Shown here in pieces: positions 1-11,299 of a DNA stretch of 64,000 nucleotides (its first letter is position 1; the number at the start of each line of letters is the position of its first letter). The notes under the pieces were generated by a model. It was not told the origin of the DNA. It did no database searches and was given only the letters and a program-made list of their open reading frames with translations. Position numbers and translations under genes: made by a program. Source of the stretch: Cloeon dipterum (taxonomy: Eukaryota > Arthropoda > Insecta > Ephemeroptera > Baetidae); assembly GCF_949628265.1 (NCBI RefSeq), contig NC_088790.1:23254545-23318544 (forward strand). The letters run 5' to 3'.

Positions 1-378
1 GAGGCTGAAGACACCAGTGCTAAGAAGGAGAAAAAGAAGGCGCCTGCATCGAAAGTCAAAGAAGCCAAAAAGGCAGATGAGAAGAAGCCGCCGAGTGAAG
101 TGAAGAGCAAGGCGAAGGTTGAGAATGATGTCAAGCCCAAAAAGAGTGAAGCCAAGAAGAAAAAGGAAGAGAAGAAGCCCAAAGAGAAGAAGGAAAAGAG
201 CAAGCCTGATGCGAAGCTGCAAAACAGTGCTGCGGTCAAGGCCAAAGCAGCCAAAAAGGGAAAAGCTAAGAAGGACGAGGCGGGTGCAAAATACCCCAAG
301 TTTGAGGATGACATGGACCTAAATGCATTTGCAATGCAGCTGCTCCAGAAACAAATTAAAGATCTTAATTCTAAATAA
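1..378 (+). CDS. Lysine-rich protein, C-terminal part (5' truncated by window edge)
   Basis: Frame 1 is open from the first base to a TAA at 376-378, giving at least 125 residues. The first ~90 residues are dominated by Lys, Glu, Ala and Pro in runs such as KKEEKKPKEKKEK, followed by a more ordinary tail (YPKFEDDMDLNAFAMQLL) that could form a short amphipathic helix. No start codon or intron is visible, so the exon continues to the left. A polyadenylation signal AATAAA lies at 405-410, about 26 nt after the stop, supporting a real 3' end. Basic, low-complexity tails like this are common in nucleolar, chromatin and ribosome-associated proteins, but composition alone does not identify the family and I do not recognise it. 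It is convergent with the receptor phosphatase gene that ends at 1299. Confidence 0.6.
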   Translation, partial: EAEDTSAKKEKKKAPASKVKEAKKADEKKPPSEVKSKAKVENDVKPKKSEAKKKKEEKKPKEKKEKSKPDAKLQNSAAVKAKAAKKGKAKKDEAGAKYPKFEDDMDLNAFAMQLLQKQIKDLNSK

Positions 379-404
379 GGTATACTACTTGTAGTTTGAA
401 AAGA

Positions 405-410
405 AATAAA
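405..410 (+). terminator. Poly(A) signal of the lysine-rich gene
   Basis: AATAAA lies 26 nt past the TAA at 376-378, a usual distance for a short 3' UTR. The cleavage site itself cannot be placed. Confidence 0.5.
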
Positions 411-1298
411 AATTAATTTGTCTAATGAATGAAACAAACTATTAATAAGTGTTAAGATCAGAAAAAATAAAATCCCGATGGGGTGTAAAGTAATAATCAA
501 CTTAAATCAGAACGCAAATTTTGAATTGAAGACTGACTTTAACTCACAGGAAAATTTCCTTTTGTTTCGAATAGACCAGGAAAATCGCTAGTTATTTGCT
601 CCGAACTTCATTTTCAATCAAAAATAGATGTTCACATGTGAAAAGGAATAAAAATTAACTTGATTATGAATGAAGCTTATTTTTATTTGAGTAGACAATT
701 TCCATTTAGCACACATAGGAATGTGCCGAGTAGATTGGGCATCTCATTGACAGTTTAATAAAACGTGGAAAAGTTTCGGCAAAAGAATGTCACGAAATGC
801 TCAGTTTTCTTATAAAAACGTAAACAAAAGTAGCGAAATTTTTAGAGTACCTTCCATTCTCCGCTGGGAGGAAAGTTTGCTGCCTGGGCAAACGAATTTC
901 ACAACAGATCACAACGAGTAGTTTATTATCATCGAGTCATGGGTAAATTTAACAAATCTCCAGCTCATTGTTAAAGGTAAAAAAATGAAGTCAAAGGGGG
1001 TCCTTACAGATGACAGGTCATCGCCTTATTAATATAGATGACAGTGGTTTCGCGTTAACTTTTTACAACAATGCTATCGTAGCTGCCGAGAAATACTTAT
1101 GTAATACGTAAAAAATGCATTAAAAATGCCAGCCAGCAGATAGCCGTTTCCGATGACAGCGCAGCACTGGGGAGGACGCGTCATCATTTTGATTTCCGCA
1201 CCGATCTTTTTCTTGTTTCTCCGATTCTGACCAGGAACACATCACTTATCTTTTCTAAAGAATTAACTTGTCTTTGGCTGTCGCTCGAACAAAAATTT
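411..1298. other. Convergent intergenic region / 3' UTRs
   Basis: AT-rich stretch between two convergent genes. No coding exon is visible on either strand. It should hold the 3' UTR of the receptor phosphatase gene: on the minus strand an AATAAA (TTTATT at 922-927) is one candidate polyadenylation signal about 370 nt past that stop codon. Nothing else is supported. Confidence 0.4.
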
Positions 1299-4200
1299 CT
1301 AGGTGTCCTCGGAAGCCAGATGGTGCAGGTCAATGTACGTCATTGCTGCACGGTGCAAAAATTCGTACTGGGCCTGAAAAACGGCAAGCGAATTAGCACC
1401 CAAGTGATCACTGCTAAAGATGGTGCGCAACTCACATAGCTGTCGAGCATGCCCTGTCTTTGGCAACGAAGTTTCCGAACAACTGACAAAATATCAACTC
1501 TTTTCTCAGTTTGGATTTGCTGGATTAGTATGGCCAGCGCAACAAAGATTGCACTTCGATCCACGCCAAGGCTGAAACAAAAGCAACAGGTTAGCAGGTT
1601 TCATTACAAAATTGGAAAATACCCATTTGCTTGGGGAATTAGCTATTTTTTTTTAAATCTGTCAAAAAGCCGAGGAGAAAATAAATCTTGGCTTACTGGC
1701 AGTGGACAGCGATTGGTCCAGAATTTCCATTAGACTCGTGATGTGTCAGCACGTGGTCAACAAGGTCAGTCAGTCCTCTGGCTACAGACGGCATTTCGCC
1801 TTCTGCAGTGGGCCAGCCGTTGTATTGGAATTGAGTTACGTTGATGCTTTCATCAGTCTGAAATGCACGCAACAAAAATCGTATAAAAAATAATTAAAAA
1901 TGAGGTTCAGCTCTGCTCACCTTGCAGTTCGTGACGTTGAATTCCCTCTTCGTGAAGTATGGACCGCTTTCACTCTGACTGTACTTGATTTTGATGTGGT
2001 TGTGACTGGTCTCGTCGTCTGGCCAATAACGAGGACATTTCTTTGTTCCCTCTTTCAGGTCGGACAGCATCACCAGAGTCGTGATGCCCTGCTCCGAAAT
2101 CATGCGCCAAAAGTCTGCTATCGTGGTGTCGAGCGGGTCTTGCGAGATGACGAACGACTCGGAGTTGTCGTAACCCTGCAATGCCTTTGTTGCAGCACCG
2201 AACACACACTGAATGAATTATTTAGCCACTCACCTCGATGAATGATGCGTTTATATACGTTGAATGTTCGCGGCCGGGCATTGGGGTGAGAATGACCCTA
2301 TTTCTGTCGTATGGCAATATCGTTTCGGATCTATTTTTTGATTTGTTTTCCTCCCCGCTGGCTATTGAACATACCTTTGGCTCTTCGGTTACGCGTTTCA
2401 GTTTCTGAAAAATAAAAATAATCCGAGATTAACTATCGTGAGCGTTGCACTAGCAAAAATAATCTCGAACAATCTGCCCTTCCTTCAGCCAAAAATGATA
2501 TTATTTAAGCAAAAATGAAATACTTTTGGTTGATGACCTTCCTAGAGGCAATCAACATACCAAGTGTCATTCAAATCGACCTTGCGTCATCTAGAAATGG
2601 AATAAACCCTGAATAAGGAGGGGTGAAATAAAAATTAATCACCTCAAACTCTTCTTCCAGCAGACACTTGGCCTTGCCCGTTTCGAGCAACTTTTTCTTT
2701 TCCAGCTCGGCCTTGAACTTGGTGACCTTGAACTCGGCATCTCCAAACTGCGAAAACTCGACAAGTGCGCGGTAGACAAAGATGTACTGCTTAAGATTCT
2801 GCACGAGGAAATTGCGTTGGTGGCGCAGATCGCACACTGTGTTGAAGACCGACACCTCGCCCTCCTCCTGGATCTGCTGCAGCAGAGAGTCAAGCGCGAC
2901 CAGGGTGCCCGTGCGGCCGACTCCGGCGCTGCAGTGGATCAGGATTGGCCCCTTTTCCAGCGAGTACACTTCGTTCATCCGCTTAATGAATTTTAGGATG
3001 CCAGATGGATGCTCCGGCGCCATGAAATCCTTCCAAGCCAGGTAGTGGTACTGGATGATGCTCCGCTCCTCGCTCTCGGGCGTCGACTGGCTTATCTTCA
3101 ATTCGCGTACAATATAGTCTGCAACAAAAAACTCATCTCAATTTCTGACAAGCAGACGTATTTAAGTAAACTGTTAATCATTGTAACTGTACAGAAAATA
3201 TACTGGAAAACAATGCAATTTCGTGAAGAATTTACACTAAAAAAATATCAATTGCTTCAATTTCGCCCAATTTTTCTGTCGTTATGGAAGGTTTCAGATA
3301 AAAATTATTTTGAAAACAAACAAAACATCAAGAATTCGGTGACTAACCTGAATATCGTTTCTCTTGGACATTGGTGACTGTGATGTCGCCGAAAACCTTG
3401 TCGCCTTCATCTGGCCAGTACTTAAAGCACTTGGTTTTGCTGTACTCCTCCAGATTGGTCAGCATAAGCACCAGTTCCAGGTGCTGCTCCCAAATCATCC
3501 TCCAGAAGTCGTTGACTGTGTTCTCCATGGGGCCCTGGGCGCAGATGAATTTCTTCCGCTCTTTATAGCCGATGACGAAGTTGGCGTTGATGTAGTCTGA
3601 GCTGGCTACGCCGTCCACCTGGGCCAGCTTCACTCTGGTCTGATCGTACGACTTAATGTCAGGGTACCGATTTTTGTACAGGTTTTCTCTCGATTCAGAA
3701 CTCTTGGTTGTGCGGTCGGTGAAACGGTCAGGCAAAAGCTGTGAAAAATTGAGTTAACAATTTTAAAAACCAGCCAACAAAAATGCATAAATATTTTTTC
3801 CTCATTTCTGTTATTTTGCATCGACTAAAGAGTTAAAAATATTAATATTATAAAAATGGTATTTAGAAATATCAGAAAAAAATTAATAACTTTTAAATTG
3901 ATTTGTTCACATGGAGATTAACAAACTTGTGTTAAAGAGAAGGGGTTGCAAGCAAGATAATACCTCAAATTCGTGTTGGAAACCATAATCAGAGTCCTTG
4001 TGTCTATCCTGGTACGCCGATGGCATGTCGTCTCTAAGGATTGGCGTCATGTCTGGCGGATTGTTGATGACCGGCACACGGCCTCCAGCTGCTCCGTTTC
4101 GCAAACTCTGGCAGAAGTGCCTGCCACAAACCATCTCCACTTCTGAGTAGCCCTTGTTACACAATATTGCTCTGCCAAGAGGAAAGAATATGCATTAAAT

Positions 4201-7200
4201 TTTGTCCACCAGCTAGATCGAAAATATTCTCTTTAATGCTAAATCACAATATGCTTTCCTCCTGGAGAAAAAGCAGGCTAGTAAGCGAAATTGTTAATTG
4301 AGAAAACCCAATTCTGTAAAGCGTCTTGAATTGCATGCACGGCACTCTTAATGAAAGTAGGAAGCGGCAAGTGGCACATCATATTTAAACACAGACTTTG
4401 ATGCTTTACCTGAAGGACTCGCGAAGAGTAAGTTCGACGCCTTGCTGGTCGGCAATACTCTTAGAGTACCTCGAGATTAGACAAACGGCGAGCGCAAGAA
4501 TAAGCACCAAGACTAATAGGGCTATTGTGATATTGTGTCCAAGGGTCAGAAATTCATTGTAGCCGCTGGCCACGATCACGTGACTGTTGGGCCTGATCGC
4601 CGTGAAGTAATTGCTGAAAGTTTGCAGCATCGAGTTGTCCGGTCCATAAACTGAAAAAAAAGTATTTGTGAAAATCGAAAGCATAAAGCGGTAGTTTTAT
4701 TACCTATGATCTGCACGAATCCTGTGTACTGGCTATCAAGGTCAAGCGGTCCGTCTTGGACGTGGGCAGGGAACAAGTCGGAAATGGTAAGCTGTTTTTC
4801 CTTCTTGCTGACCAAGGCAGACAGCAGAACGGACGTCGAGTTGGTCACCTGGCCGTCTGACTGACTGACAGTGGTGGCCTCCGCTGGTGGCTCCGACGCT
4901 GACTCTACCTCCTTGAAGCACGCGCGGCACATGTTCTCGCCGTCAGTGGTTTTCTGACTGCCATCGCCGACGAAGGTGGACGGCTTCAGATTCACGCTGT
5001 CGATTGCCTCGGCGACGTACGCACCTCCTGAATCGCTCAGGCGTACTTCGTCGTACGAGGAGAGCACAGTGTTTTCTGGCGGCGGAAGATCCATCACCTG
5101 AATCACAAACACAAATTTCAAGCTTCTACCTCTTATAAAAAAAATTGATTAAATTGGTTTTGGTAAAGAAAATTAAATATATGATTTGTTGCAAAAATAT
5201 TAAGCGATCGCCGATTTTCTGATATTAAATATTTCAAAAACTACAAAAAGTGGAAAATATTAAATATATCTCCAGAGCGATGTGTGTTACCTTTTTGTTG
5301 GAGCCAAGCTTGACAACTATAACCCTGTAGCAGCAAATCGCACCATTCCTCTCAGTTATCCTGGAGGAAAAGAGCTGGAGGACGTGGCCAAAGGTCCTGT
5401 CCTCCACGACTCCCCAGTTAAAGTTCAATGTGCGCTCCTTATCTGGGACAGTTGGAGGCATCTGGCATTCCATTTTCGCCTCTTCGCCTTTCATCTTCTG
5501 CGAATTCACGCTCAACACTTTGACGGTGTAGTTGGTGTTGGAGGGCAAGTTTTCAAAGGTCGCGTCTTTGCGCTCAACGCTCTTCGATTTTGGCCCATAG
5601 GTCTCGTTCATCAACAAGCCTCGTTCGTTCAGAAATGTCGCGAAGCCTTGAATTTCCAACTATAAACAAAGCAAACAATTAACGCGTTTTTTCTGGATGA
5701 AATGCAATAGATTTGAAATATATTGCAATAATCGGAAATTATAATATATCTAATACCTCATGGTATGACCCAATAATTAATTTATTTCTGCGAACCAAAT
5801 CAGCATAAATATAACAGGTAATAAAGATGAATTTACTGAGTATCTGGTGATGTTTCCTCTGGGTTGTTTAGGTTCACCCCATGAAACAAATACTAAGCTG
5901 CTCTTGCTGACGTTGTCATGCTTGCAGGAAACAAAGAGATCAGAAACAGGTCCAGGAGCTAAAACCAGTCATGTGAGCACTCTCGAGATTGCACGAGTAA
6001 AAACAAGTACGTTGCTGCAAGGTGCTTCCTTCGACTAGTTTGGACCATGGAAAACACTTCTTGGTGAACTCGCTGCACGCGGCGACTCGAAGCGAGTACA
6101 GCGTGTCCGGCTGCAACTCGTCAAACATGTAGAACATGTGCATTTCAGTGTGCACTGCTATTTGGATGGCCTCTTTTTTAATCTTTCCATTCAGCAGCTC
6201 CAGCTGGTAGTAATGGACAAAGTCTTGCAGCTGCTGCGGTGGCGAATTCCACTTGATTGTCATAGAGTTTCCACCCATACCAGAAATAGATGCGCTCGGC
6301 ACAAATTCCGGATCTGCAGACCAATTAAATAAATTATCCTGCTTGACAGCCAAGTTCTTCCTCAATTATTTACCCTCTTTGAGCGTCTTGACGAGCGAAC
6401 GCTGAATGGCAGTGGCTGTGCCAATCTCATTTTTCACTTCAAGCATCACGCGGTAGGGCGTGTTTGGCTTCAGGTTTTCCAGGATAAAGTCAGTGTCGTT
6501 GACCTCCACTTTCCTGCTCGCGTACTGCCACCCTTTCTCCTGCGATTCAGTGAACTTCAGGAGGTAGCTTTCGATCGGCATGTTTCCGTGGTTTACGGTC
6601 CAGTTGACAAATATGCTTGTGTTGCTGATCGCTTTTACCACGCCAAACGCGATGCCCGGCTTGTCTGGTGAGCAATTATTTTTTTTAAATTAAATTAGAC
6701 TGGATGCCAATTTTACAGGCTTAAAAATTTACCAAGAACCAAGAGCGTCACGCGAGAAGACACGCGTTCACTGCCTAGAGTTTCAACCTCGCATAAGTAG
6801 CTGCCGTTGTCTGAGCCTTTGACTTTGTTGTTAACCGTCAATTTGGAAGTCCAGTGCGTATCGTTATGTTTCTCCACCTTTGAATCGTTCCTGAGCAGAG
6901 GGTAAAAAAATACAGTGCAATATGCAAAATAATTTTGATCGATTGGTACTAACATCTCCATGCATGCACAAACTTTGAAACATCCAGCTTAACGAGAAAT
7001 TCAAAATAAATAGACGCATCAGATAAAAAGGAAACGTACAGTATTTCTTCAAATCCATCCAACCGCCAATGGATCGAGTGGACCGGGTAGCCCCTCACAT
7101 GGCACGTAAGTATGGCAGTCTCATTGGCATTGACTCTGACAACAGGTTCCACCAAAACAACTGGCTTAACTGCGGGATTAAAAATGTTATTTTATGAACA

Positions 7201-7831
7201 GAGATAAATGGAAGAGCTTCAAACCATAAATTGTTAAATTGCCAGATCTTGAAAGGTTGCTTGACTTGGATCGGCAATAATAGGTGCCTTCGTCGTCAAT
7301 AGAGGAGTCGACGACAGTCAGGACGGTCGAGCTTTTTGGCTCATTTTCTACACGAAAATCCTGAACAATGTGGTATCTGGAAATAAATAATTATCAATGA
7401 AGCTGCGAAATCTAGATTGATAAATGGTTCAGTCACTTTTTGCTCTTCTCCAATTCAGTCTCGGAGTAATCCCAAACTAAATCTGTGTCTGCTTCGTACA
7501 CTGTGCAAACGAATGTCGCATTTTCTCCTAAGCCAACTGGTTCAGGAGCTTTAAAGATGATTTCTGCGTCGTCTGTGATGGTGAAAACAAGAATACAATC
7601 AATTCGTTGCTTAAGAGGAAATTAAAATAATACATATCATACAATGATTGCTCCATGAAGCATCACAATTTGAATTTTAATGTGCAGATGTTTCGACTTA
7701 ATTTTAATCACAAACAAACATAAATGTTCGATATGAAACTCACCCGAGTCTGTGTCTGCTGAAACACAGACCGAGACAAAGGCCAGAGCCAAAGGCCAAA
7801 AGAGCCCTTTAAGGACAGGCCTGATCAACAT
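1299..7831 (-). CDS. Ptp69D: Receptor-type protein tyrosine phosphatase, Ptp69D-like
   Basis: Nineteen coding exons join into a 1,429-residue type I membrane protein: 7831-7744, 7572-7437, 7376-7225, 7169-7040, 6890-6733, 6664-6374, 6313-6011, 5958-5837, 5659-5291, 5097-4704, 4650-4410, 4171-3964, 3738-3348, 3118-2643, 2404-2234, 2208-1921, 1857-1697, 1571-1436, 1373-1299. Order: signal peptide (~1-25), two Ig domains (~30-221), three FN3 domains (~222-540), membrane-proximal region, TM (~755-775), then two PTP domains. D1 has the KNRY loop and an intact [11 protein letters not shown]-loop (Cys ~1057), with WKD instead of WPD but the Asp kept. D2 keeps Cys and Arg (HCHLGVDRS, Cys ~1359) but has WPT in place of WPD. 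The 2 Ig + 3 FN3 + tandem PTP layout and length match fly Ptp69D (motor axon guidance) rather than Lar or Ptp10D. It dephosphorylates phosphotyrosine at the inner membrane. One intron (5959-6010) is only 52 nt. Confidence 0.9.
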
Positions 7832-8641
7832 GGCGCCTGACAGGGCGGAGAGCCGGCTAGATTTCGCTTCGACGTCTAGTCGGCCAAGCGGTCGAAACAG
7901 GGCTCCATCTCGGTCGCCAAATCAGTTTCGGATCGTTTCGTCGCTTCGCAGATAAGGAAATCCAGCACGAGAGATTATTGAGTCGTAGACGATGACTCTC
8001 AGACAAACACGAATCGTCTGCAGCGGAAAAGAAAACAAAATTTTGTCACAGTGAGAAAACGTCATTCGCTTCACACATCTGCCGCAGCAGGGCGTATCTG
8101 ATTGCTTGTTTACATGCGCTATTCGCACCGAATCTCCGTGCCGTTTCCTGTGTCATTTTCTCTTATTCTCACTTGCGCAAGGAACAAGGGAAGATTTAAT
8201 AGAGCTGTTCCTCAAGCCCGCAAAAATTTCAAATTACAGTTGTATTATCAAACAAAGTTCAAAACTTGCACCAAGTTTGAACTTGAAGTTCAATCCTGGT
8301 CCAATTTCTCGTGTGTTTACCCCATGCCAGCCAATCAGATGTTAGTATTCACTTAAACTCACCCTGTCCCCTGTCTAACGTCTCACCAATCAGATCGCGA
8401 GTTGATCCACGCCAGATCCACGCTGTTTTGTGTTTTGTTATTGGTTTTTAACAAAATCAGTTGACTGTTGAGTATGTGATCAGTCAGTCTGATACAGTCT
8501 GAGTCTGATCAGTCGTGATTTTGTTGGAAGTTGAAAGAACGGCGATTCTTTTTTCTTTCAATTATTGCTCAAAACAATTTGGCTTCTCTGAAATCTTTCA
8601 GCTTTAAATTAATACTTCATTTTTATTTGTTGACATTTAAA
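7832..8641. promoter_or_regulatory. Divergent promoter between Ptp69D and SNIP1
   Basis: The two start codons face away from each other, 810 bp apart, so this stretch must hold both 5' UTRs and promoters. CCAAT pentamers occur at 8301-8305, 8331-8335 and 8386-8390 (+) and as ATTGG at 8440-8444. The middle two share the longer form CCAATCAGAT. CCAAT boxes are bound by NF-Y in animals and are frequent in bidirectional promoters. Between 8478 and 8515 there is a short array of CAGTCTGA/TGATCAG units. No convincing TATA box was seen. Transcription starts cannot be placed. Confidence 0.55.
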
Positions 8642-10392
8642 ATGACGTAAGTATCTACCTTGAATTTAAAACATAAATCGTGTCGAATACAATATTATGT
8701 GAACCACGTGTACGTTATGTAGCTAATTCACGTGAAGGGTGAAACCCCAATATGAACGCCATTAAACAGAAATCGTGAACTTTGACCTTATAACAAACTC
8801 GTATCATACTAGCAATTTCATTAGAAATTTTGACCTAATGAAATTTCCGTAATTTCTAGGAGATCACCTTCGAGGACATCTTCAACCGCGCGCCATCACC
8901 AACACAGGACAACCACAAAGAGTAGAAGACGCTCAGACTCTTCTGATTCAAATTCTGGTGGAGATGTGAGGCGCAGAGAAAAGTCCAGGAATGAGAGAAG
9001 GCCGAAACGCACAAGAAGTCGCTCGAGTTCGTCGAGCGAAAGTTCGAAGAGGAGGCGGAATGATGCGAAAGGACGCGTTAAGAAGGAACGCAGCAGGTCT
9101 GCATCTCCGGAAGTGGACGATTGGAGGCACAGACAGAGGCGCGGGAATGACGAAAGAAGAGGAGGCCGAGGCGGTCGCGGTGCTAGGTAATTCTATTTTA
9201 TTCTTATGAAGGAAGAGCAATTATTAACAATTAATATAAATTATTCATCAGAGGAGGCCGAGGAGGCTTCCGGGGGCGGGGTCGGGGGCGGCGCGGGCCT
9301 GGTGAGGAGGAGAGTTTCGAGTGGGGCAAGCAGGCCGACAGGGAGGAAAAGCCAGAGGTCAAGGTGGAGAAGGAGCAGCCCAACTTCGGACTGTCCGGCA
9401 AGCTGACCGAGGCCGCCAACATGGTCAATGGCGTCGTTGTCAAGTACTCGGAGCCGCCGGAAGCGAGGAAGTCCACCAAGCGCTGGCGTTTCTACGTTTT
9501 TAAAGGAGAAGAGACGCTACCCACGCTCTACATCCACAGACAAAGCGCCTATTTGATAGGTTAGTCGACTTTTTATTAAAAATTCAACATTTTATGTTTA
9601 CTGTTGGTGTGTGACAAATTTAATCAGCTGGAATGAACTAAATTTTCACGATTTTAATGACAAATTCCTAATTTATTTAGATATTAATTTTAAGCCAGTT
9701 TTCGTTCAATGCAAGGTTAGCTCAAATTGATTAATCTTTATTTTTTGACTCTTCAAGAAATTTCCTAAATCAATATTGAAAAAAAAATTATGTTCTATTT
9801 TTTCTTAATTTTCTCAGATACTTTTGCTTCATTTTTATCATTTTTTGGTAGTGATTCTAAAAATAGCTAATTTTAATTTGAAATAATTTTCTAATCTGAT
9901 TGTTTTTGTTTAAGAAATTTTATCAGCTTTAAGGCTTGATTTTAGAAATACTCAATTATTTTCCCTTATTTTTATCCTCAATGCTTCAGTTGAAAATCGC
10001 TGTAAAGAATATAATAAACCTATCTGCAAGTACTCAGTTAAAAGTTCCTTGATCTTAATTTTGAAGGTAAAGACAGACGTGTGGCAGACATCCGGCTGGA
10101 CCACCCATCTATCTCTGCGCAGCACGCTGCCCTGCAGTATCGGCTGGTGTCAATCAAGTCTGAAGACGGCGTGCGCTCCTTCAAAGCCATCCGGCCGTAC
10201 ATAATCGATCTCGAGTCTTCCAACGGAACTTTCCTCAACAATAAGAAAATTGAGCCAAAGCGTTACGTGGAGCTGCAAGAAAAGGACGTGCTAAAGTTTG
10301 GATTCAGTTCGCGTGAATATGTGGTGCTGCACGAGCACAGCCAGGACAATGACAGTGCTGAGGAAATCGTCGATGAAGGCCCGAATGCCTAG
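8642..10392 (+). CDS. SNIP1: Smad nuclear-interacting protein 1 (FHA-domain splicing factor)
   Basis: Four coding exons, 8642-8646, 8860-9186, 9252-9559 and 10067-10392, give 321 residues. The first exon holds only ATG plus two bases. Residues ~2-110 are an Arg/Ser-rich region with SRSRS-type repeats and KRRR basic clusters. An RGG box spans the exon 2-3 junction. Then comes the conserved GKLTE...VVKYSEPPEAR segment leading into a forkhead-associated domain (~190-307), with signatures YIHRQSAYLIG, HPSISAQHA, SSNGTFLNN and EKDVLKFGFSSREYV. These match animal SNIP1 closely. The family binds phosphothreonine through the FHA domain, is found in activated spliceosomes, and in mammals affects Smad/NF-kB signalling and miRNA biogenesis. 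It shares a divergent promoter with the phosphatase gene. AATAAA follows at 10397-10402. The RGG box is richer than I expect for vertebrate SNIP1. Confidence 0.93.
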
Positions 10393-10396
10393 TTTT

Positions 10397-10402
10397 AATA
10401 AA
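10397..10402 (+). terminator. Poly(A) signal of SNIP1
   Basis: AATAAA begins 5 nt after the TAG stop, implying a very short 3' UTR unless a later site is used. Confidence 0.6.
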
Positions 10403-11250
10403 TCGTGTCGATATTATTAGAACAGAAAATTTACTTGCGATTCATTTTAGCCACATTCAATAATGAATTCTATTTTTTCTATTACCTGTGAATTTAAAGT
10501 GTTCAATAGCATAAAAATAGGACCAAAACCAACGTTCCCCCAGATTATGAGGGTCAAAACTTATTTTTTTAGAAGGTTGGCTTTGCATTGTTTACAATGG
10601 CAAGATTATACTTAGTACATGAAATTTAAAATCCCGACTTTCCCCTCAAACAATTTTTTACATCCTTGACATGATTCCACAGAGGATATTTCAGGAATCT
10701 GAATTGTGTGATATTTCCATTTTATATAATTCCAATAATTGTTTGTGTTTCATGTCTAACAATCAGTGAAAATTTGTTAAAATTTTACTGAATAAAAAAA
10801 TTGATCTGCTTGAAAATGGTTTTATATTAATAAAACAGTGAATTTGATCAGCTAACTGCGCATAGTCACTTGCTCATTTTTATTAAAATTTGTCAAGGGA
10901 ATCCCAAATTTATGACTTGAAACTTATGTTCAGCTGTGTAGCTTGTAGAAGATATAATATTGGTCAATTTTCTTATATAATTTAATGAAATTCTTGACAT
11001 TTCTAAGCATAAAATTTGCATCTAATAGCGGAACGTAAACAATCAATATAAAATTAACAGATTTTAAAGGCATAAAATTTTCAGAATTTTTGTCAAGAAT
11101 TCTCGAGTCTAAATAATGTGGGGAATTTCAATTTCTCGGCATATTATTTTATAGTCTTGATTTTTTTTCCTCTATGTAAATCTGTAGGTTATAAAATTTA
11201 TTCACAATAGAAAAATGTTCAGAGTTTAAGTGTATGATACGTTTTAAAAT
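10403..11250. other. AT-rich intergenic DNA between SNIP1 and PlexA
   Basis: No exon, repeat family or RNA gene could be supported on either strand. The sequence is strongly AT-rich with many short poly-A and poly-T runs, then changes abruptly to GC-rich sequence near 11.3 kb, where the PlexA promoter is expected. Confidence 0.4.
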
Positions 11251-11299
11251 TAGTTGCGATTGAAAATAGCGAAGATAGAATAGAAAATTAAAAAAAAAA

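Noticed and set aside
1340..1436. Read-through of the Ptp69D D2 frame to a stop at 1340
   Set aside because: The frame past DSY loses family resemblance; a GTGAGT donor there and an acceptor before AQYEFLHRA restore the conserved end of the PTP domain.
5940..6010. Read-through of the FN3 exon past STLQQ
   Set aside because: A 52-nt intron restores the proline-rich start of the next FN3 domain, which the read-through frame lacks.
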